From the NCBI GenBank assembly GCA_017311185.1, contig JAESUZ010002605.1, positions 434,001 through 498,000 on the forward strand: 64,000 nucleotides of DNA. The letters run 5' to 3'. Position 1 is the first letter of the stretch, and each line of letters starts with the position of its first letter. Under the pieces are notes generated by a model that did not search any database, had not been told where the DNA came from, and worked only from the letters and a program-made list of their open reading frames with translations. Below, piece after piece: positions 58,919 to 64,000 of this stretch. Made by a program: the position numbers and the translations under genes. This DNA comes from Proteles cristata cristata. Its lineage: Eukaryota; Chordata; Mammalia; Carnivora; Hyaenidae.

Positions 58919-61900
58919 GTAAGTATTCTCGAGGACAGTGGGGGAGCCGCCGGAGAGTCGCAAGGGGCCGGGGCGCCCGGCGCGCAATTGCCTCTGCTGG
59001 GGCAGTTGCTCCTGGCTCAGGCCTCGAGCGGCGGCTGGGCGTGGAGGTGGGAAAGGAGCCGTCGAGGCCTGTTTCTCTACCCAGTGCCTGCCTGCAGGTG
59101 GGCGAGGGGAGGGAGCTAGTGACAGCTCCGGAGGGTAGAGCCTGCGTGCCGAGCCTTGAGCTTGCCCAGGGGATGCCACTGCGCGCTCCTGCGAGGGCGG
59201 GACGGACGCGAGAGGTGGCAATCTGCGGGTTACCGGGGTTCGCAGTTCTCCCCGAGTGTATGATCCCGTGGCTCAGCCACAGCTTCTAACTGGTTTTGGT
59301 CCCCGTTACTGTTCCTAACCAGTAATTGAATGAGCTCCTTGTATGTGAGAAGTCCCCCTCAGCAGAGGTCCGTCACCGTCCAAGCTATAGTAGACACCCT
59401 TTTGTTGTTCTTTCCCCTGTGCTTAATTTCGCTCAGAGAAAACTCCGTAAATCCTGCACCAAATTGTAACACATCCTGGTTCCAGTAAGAAGTTGGCGAG
59501 ACTGATCCGTAGATATGGAAAGGAAGGAACTAGTTTTCAGAACGAAGGGCGTGATTTCTGGAGCTTCTCAGCAAACAGTTTAGGACAGAGGTCTGGACGC
59601 TGTTATGCAAGTTTTTGGAAGCTAGCTGTGAAGTCTGAAAACCTGCAATCCCTGCCAATTGCGTGGAAGAACAAGGAAGAAAATGTAGTTTAGTTGGAAA
59701 GACTGATTCCTTCCAAATGTCATCTTATTCTCTCCCGACCCTAGTCTTTTGTTAAAATTGGCAGACTTGTGTAAAATGTAAACAGTCAAAACTTATTTCT
59801 TTAAAAAACAATAGTTTAAAAAAAATGAAATACAGCCCATCCTTAATCCTTAGATTTGGGCCTAGCAGAATTGCAATGCAAGTCCTACGTTCGTCCTAAT
59901 AATAGTAGTAGAAAGTTGAGTCTGGTAGTTTAAGAAATTATGTTTTTAAGTCATTGTGCTAATCAGAATCTTTATTTGTGAATTGTGGGACTGTTGGCAT
60001 CAAAAGCATATTATTTGTGTTAATATACCTTACTTTAACAGAAAAGGAGAATTAAAGTTTTAGATTATTTAATGTTTTATCATGGATGTCTTAATAGTTG
60101 TTTTGTTTTGTTTTGTTTTTTAAAACAATTGAAAGGAGATTAGAGCTTTAACCTGAAGCAGGAAGACTTTCAATTAGTTGTGGCTAATTCTGTTCAATTG
60201 CTTCTTGTGGAGGTCATGCTGCCTTATTCATGAAATGTGAATGGCTCTATTGACAACATATGGAACTGAACATTTGAATGACTGGAGGTGAACATGTATG
60301 AATAATAGAGACGAGAAAAAGAAAGTGAATAGTCCTTCCTGGGGGTGTGTTTAGAAATGCTTGAATCATTCACCAAATCTAACTTACATTAGCAGTTTCT
60401 CATCGTCAGGTAGTCTGTTGGGTCATGCCAGCGTGCAATATATATTTTTGGTGTGAATTTGGATGTCTGAAAAAAATAACTGTACTGGTCTTGATTAGAA
60501 GTTGAGTTAAACCAAAAGGGGTTTGATATCTATTGAAACATTGTCTTAAAAGTAGCTGACCTAATTAGGATTTTGTTTTGCAGACAATTTGGTGGCACAC
60601 TAAAAAACAAATTACAGTTTATTTGGTTAGCACAATCTTTAATTACATTTCCGCCAGCAGTAAATTGTCTCAGTACAAGTCCACATTCCTTAAATATATG
60701 TGAAAATAAGTTCCACTTGTATAAATAAGCACTCGGTCTGTTGTCAGAAGCCCCACTGTGATCACTCATTGGACAGCTCTGTCGTTCTATTACTTGTGTG
60801 ACTTTTAACCAACTTTGTAGTCGTCACCAAACCATGCGCTCTAAATTCTTTATTGTAGATGTTTCTTTTGTTTGTGCCTAAAGCTCTCGAGGTCTCCTAG
60901 TTCCACCTTTGAAAGGTGCAGAAAAACACGTGGAAGTGGGCTTTACTTCTCTTACTTGGTGTTTGGAACAGAGGCATGAGATCACCGTTTCTTCGGAGTT
61001 GAGAACTAAATAGAAGAGTACATATCATTCTTTCCCATATCTTAACTTCTCGGGTAATTAAGATAGTAAACATTTGCCTTAGGACTAATTTATTGAGAGC
61101 ACCATTCAGGAAAACTTTGTCTTTTGTGTCATTTGTTGAATTTGCCAGTTAAAGAGTTAAAAAAAAAATCAGTCTCTCTAATGTCCGTTCGTATGTATCT
61201 TTTCTCACTATATGTAATGTATTGCCCTAAGAATCTCCTGTGTGAAAAATTGAATAGTTTGAGCTGTAAAATAATAATACTATAGTTCTCTTTTAAGAAA
61301 GTAACTTGTACTTTACTGAAAGTGGCTTTTAAAACAGTAAATATTGGAAGCCTCTGCTTACAAACTGCCTTTACAGTCAGACCTGAGTTTACATCTGGGG
61401 TTTGCACTTACAAAAGAGTTCTGAACCCAAAGAGACGTGCTTGTTGGAATGTTACTTTAGCCAAGAGAGAGAGAAATTGCTCAATTGCCAGTGAGCGCCT
61501 AACGTATTAAAATCTCCCTGGAGTTTCAGAATTACTTATCTTATCACATAGAGATGTTTGAGTTAGCTGGGCTGAAGGCGAAAGTCCGAAAGGTACTTTC
61601 TGCTGGGGTGGCTTTAGTGTTCTCCTGTTAGAAATCGTCTGCTCCGTAACAGAATTGGGGCTGGGGTGGGGGTAATGGGCCTTATGGTTTTCACAGCTGT
61701 TTTTCTATATTTTCCAGACTAAAACTTGAACATAGCAGGCTGATTTATGAGTCACTTTGGATCAGTGTCTTAAAACAGCTACAGCCTGGCTTTTTGTTTT
61801 TCAGCTTTCCAGATTTCTGCTGAATTAGCAACTCTGCAGGCCCCAGTGGGATTGATTAAGAAGCTGAGCTGGATTTGCATTTTAAAATTTGACTTGGAAG

Positions 61901-64000
61901 TCAGACTTCCAAATGCTAAAAGGAACAAAATGATGGCCAGAACCAAATATCAGTGAATTATTTTCATATATATTTATTCGCTTGCTCATGTCCAGGAAGA
62001 CTTTTCCCTACCATGTAGAGTTTAATTTTCAAGCATTTGGCTGGCTGAGTTCTAGTTAAATAGTTAACACCGCCCCTGCCTCACCACTTTTCACATTTAT
62101 TAACCTCACTCTACAGAGTTTTTTAGAAAGGTTTCCTGGGGAAGATATTCATTAATGGAACCCTAAACATGAAGAATCTGCATTTCTCCCTGAATGTTCT
62201 TACGGGTTTAAGAAAATATAGCCATTGTATGACTTGTGTTTGTTTTTCATGTGGTTTAGCCATAAAAACAATACAAGGAGGATTGAGGAAAATGTGACAT
62301 CCTTTAACTGGAAAGTAATCATTTCTGAAACATAAACTGTATTAAACCTAAATTTAGATGCATTCAAAGTTGCATGGCTTTAAGTATTTAGCAGTAAAAG
62401 TCACTTGAGAGGTGATTTTTTTTTCCTCCCACACATAATGTGGTTTTAATAGTACACAAAACTCGGGAATGGAAGTGTGTTGCAATAACTAAAGTATTTA
62501 AGGTTGCCAGTTCCCGCTTCTGGATCAGAAATGAGTGGTCCCCACCATGTGCACAGTTCTTGAAAGGCAGTTTCTCATTTTAAAGGTCTTTTGTTGGAGA
62601 TCTCATCCCATTACTGGTTGAAAAAAAAAGTTCAACACTCACTCTCTTTTCTCACAGGATTGCCCTATGAAATCTTTAAAAATACAGCTAAGAGTGTGGT
62701 TTTAGTTTTTCTCTAATTAAAAAGAAAGCCACCTGTATTAAATGTAAATGCCAGATCTGCTCCCCTTTCCCTTTTAAAAATGGAAACAATCGGGGGATGC
62801 AGTTTTATGCTGGTTCAATGTTCTTTAGTTAAGTGGATCCAAATGAGACTCTCTTGATTCAGGCTACCTCCCAGGTGAAGGACTCTCTTCGCTGGTTGTT
62901 TTTGAAACCCAGTGGGAAATCCGTGACTGTCTGTGGTGCTAAAAGCACACAGGTTTTGTTTGAATCCTAACGTGAGTTGCTGGGCTCACGGGCTGGCTCC
63001 TTGATGAACTCCAGACGGACGTGAGCTGGGCCGTGAGGGAAAGTGTCTGGCTCCGGCGTGGTGAGCTTGCACAGCACTGGTTGTAATTGCAGGATTTTTA
63101 TAGTTTAAAGACTGTGCCAGATTTTTTTTCATGTTATAACTCTACCAGAACAAATCTACTCATGTCTGTTACTGTCTGGTAGGTCTTTAAGCAAACGTGT
63201 TTCAAATAAAACCTTTGCAGATTTTTTTTTAGGTGAAATAGAGAAATCCAGGTTTATTCTCCAAACAAAAAAATTCAAAGACTTGAAAAGATCGCTGATT
63301 TCTAATTGTTAACTTAATAGACGTGCGCTAAGTTGCACTGTGTTTCTCTGAATGTGATTCTTCGGCCCTTTTAGTTTTGGCTCCTGCTTTTCTCCAGTCA
63401 GATTTGGTGACCTAAAACTTTGGTTAGTTAAAAATCTTCATTTGTAAACACTGAAAGAATTAATTTGGTAAGGGTTGGTAAATCTCCTTCATTGGGAGAG
63501 CTTTAAACCCTACTGTTTGTAAGCCTGATTTTCAGTGTCTCCTCCAGCCATTTCATTTTCACTACACCACATGGAAGGAGCACATTCAATTAACACATAA
63601 ACGGAATGCCAGCAAATATTTACTGGGTTTTCTTTAAATTTCTAGAAACTTAAATGCTCAGATGATGGCCTGGCCTAGTATATTGTATATGTAGGAGTTT
63701 TGTTTTGCCTTTTTTTTTTTTAATAACGATGTCTATGGACATTATTACTCAGTTAAATTAAGTCTTTGAGTAAGAAGCAGATTTATTTAATGATTGAAAA
63801 GAAATCTGAGCATAGGTTTCTATGTAGTCTACTTTGTAGGTGGTTTATGTGGTTTAAATTATACAGTATGTCATCAGATACTGAGATTTAGGGAATTCAG
63901 GAAAGCAGAATTCAGGTGACTTCTACTCTCTCAACACACACACACACACAATGGTACTTGAGATCATTTGGTGCCTAAACTCAGAGAAACAAATATGTGT
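58919..64000 (+). other. LRIG3: LRIG3 intron 1 (5' part, continues past the window)
   Basis: Starts with the donor GTAAGTATT directly after the exon. Exon 2 should open with the rest of the split Leu codon and a DLSHNRLS-like LRR. I see no acceptor followed by that coding sequence up to 64000, so the intron is longer than 5 kb. Its first 300 bases are still in the CpG island. The rest is AT-rich single-copy-looking sequence without any felid SINE. A short CA run occurs at 63934-63950 and T-rich tracts near 60100 and 63710. Short open frames here (for example at 58938-59289 and 61322-61510) show no known domain. Confidence 0.85.

Larger units (their letters stand above)
58240..59260. promoter_or_regulatory. 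CpG island covering LRIG3 promoter and exon 1
   Basis: CpG dinucleotides, rare in the rest of the window, become dense from about 58240 and thin out after about 59260. The island spans the presumed promoter, the 5' UTR, exon 1 and the first 340 bases of intron 1. CpG-island promoters usually start transcription over a broad zone. The limits are estimated by eye, not by an observed/expected calculation. Confidence 0.9.

Noticed and set aside
58537..59289. 250-codon plus frame and a 210-codon minus frame over exon 1
   Set aside because: Shadow frames of the CpG island. The plus frame begins at TTG rather than ATG. Neither has a known domain.
1..64000. CRISPR arrays, phage or operon-like systems
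   Set aside because: No regularly spaced identical repeats with unique spacers and no clustered long ORFs. Composition and repeats are vertebrate.

Overview
The window is mammalian nuclear DNA, almost certainly from a cat-family carnivore. The main evidence is about fourteen copies of the tRNA-Lys-derived SINE typical of Felidae (SINEC_Fc type: a head reading GCCTGGGTGGCTCAG, a CT-rich body, an AAATAAA tail). Older layers common to all placental mammals (L1M, L2, MIR, MER5-type hAT, MLT1 LTR) lie beneath them. There are no bacterial-style genes, operons or CRISPR arrays.

The only protein-coding gene I can support is at the right end, on the + strand. Exon 1 of LRIG3 runs to a perfect GTAAGT splice donor at 58919. 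It encodes the signal peptide and the start of the cysteine-rich LRR N-cap of this single-pass membrane protein. The exon sits in a CpG island (about 58240-59260) with an E-box, a CCAAT box and a GC box upstream. The last 5 kb is the start of LRIG3 intron 1; exon 2 is not in the window.

Layout: 1-5 kb, an MLT1 solo LTR, L2 and MIR remnants. 5-23 kb, intergenic DNA with felid SINEs, an old antisense L1M (15.8-17.1 kb) and microsatellites. 23.4-29.7 kb, a nearly full-span but decayed L1 on the + strand: a 5' region of internal tandem units, ORF1 and ORF2 remnants, two internal deletions, and a 3' end. 29.7-40 kb, MER5, L1M, MIR, L2 and SINE insertions. 40.2-44.2 kb, an ancient antisense L1M broken up by a hAT element and five SINEs. 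44.7-58.2 kb, SINE-free intergenic sequence upstream of LRIG3 with a long homopurine tract. 58.2-64 kb, LRIG3 promoter, exon 1 and intron 1.

I found no new gene system. The features most worth a second look are a SINE pair facing tail to tail with three copies of one target-site duplication, tandem units in the L1 5' region, the homopurine/G-quadruplex tract inside an L2, and an in-frame open stretch upstream of the LRIG3 start codon. Repeat family names come from remembered consensus patterns, not a RepeatMasker run, so boundaries are good to about 10-30 bases unless a target-site duplication fixes them.
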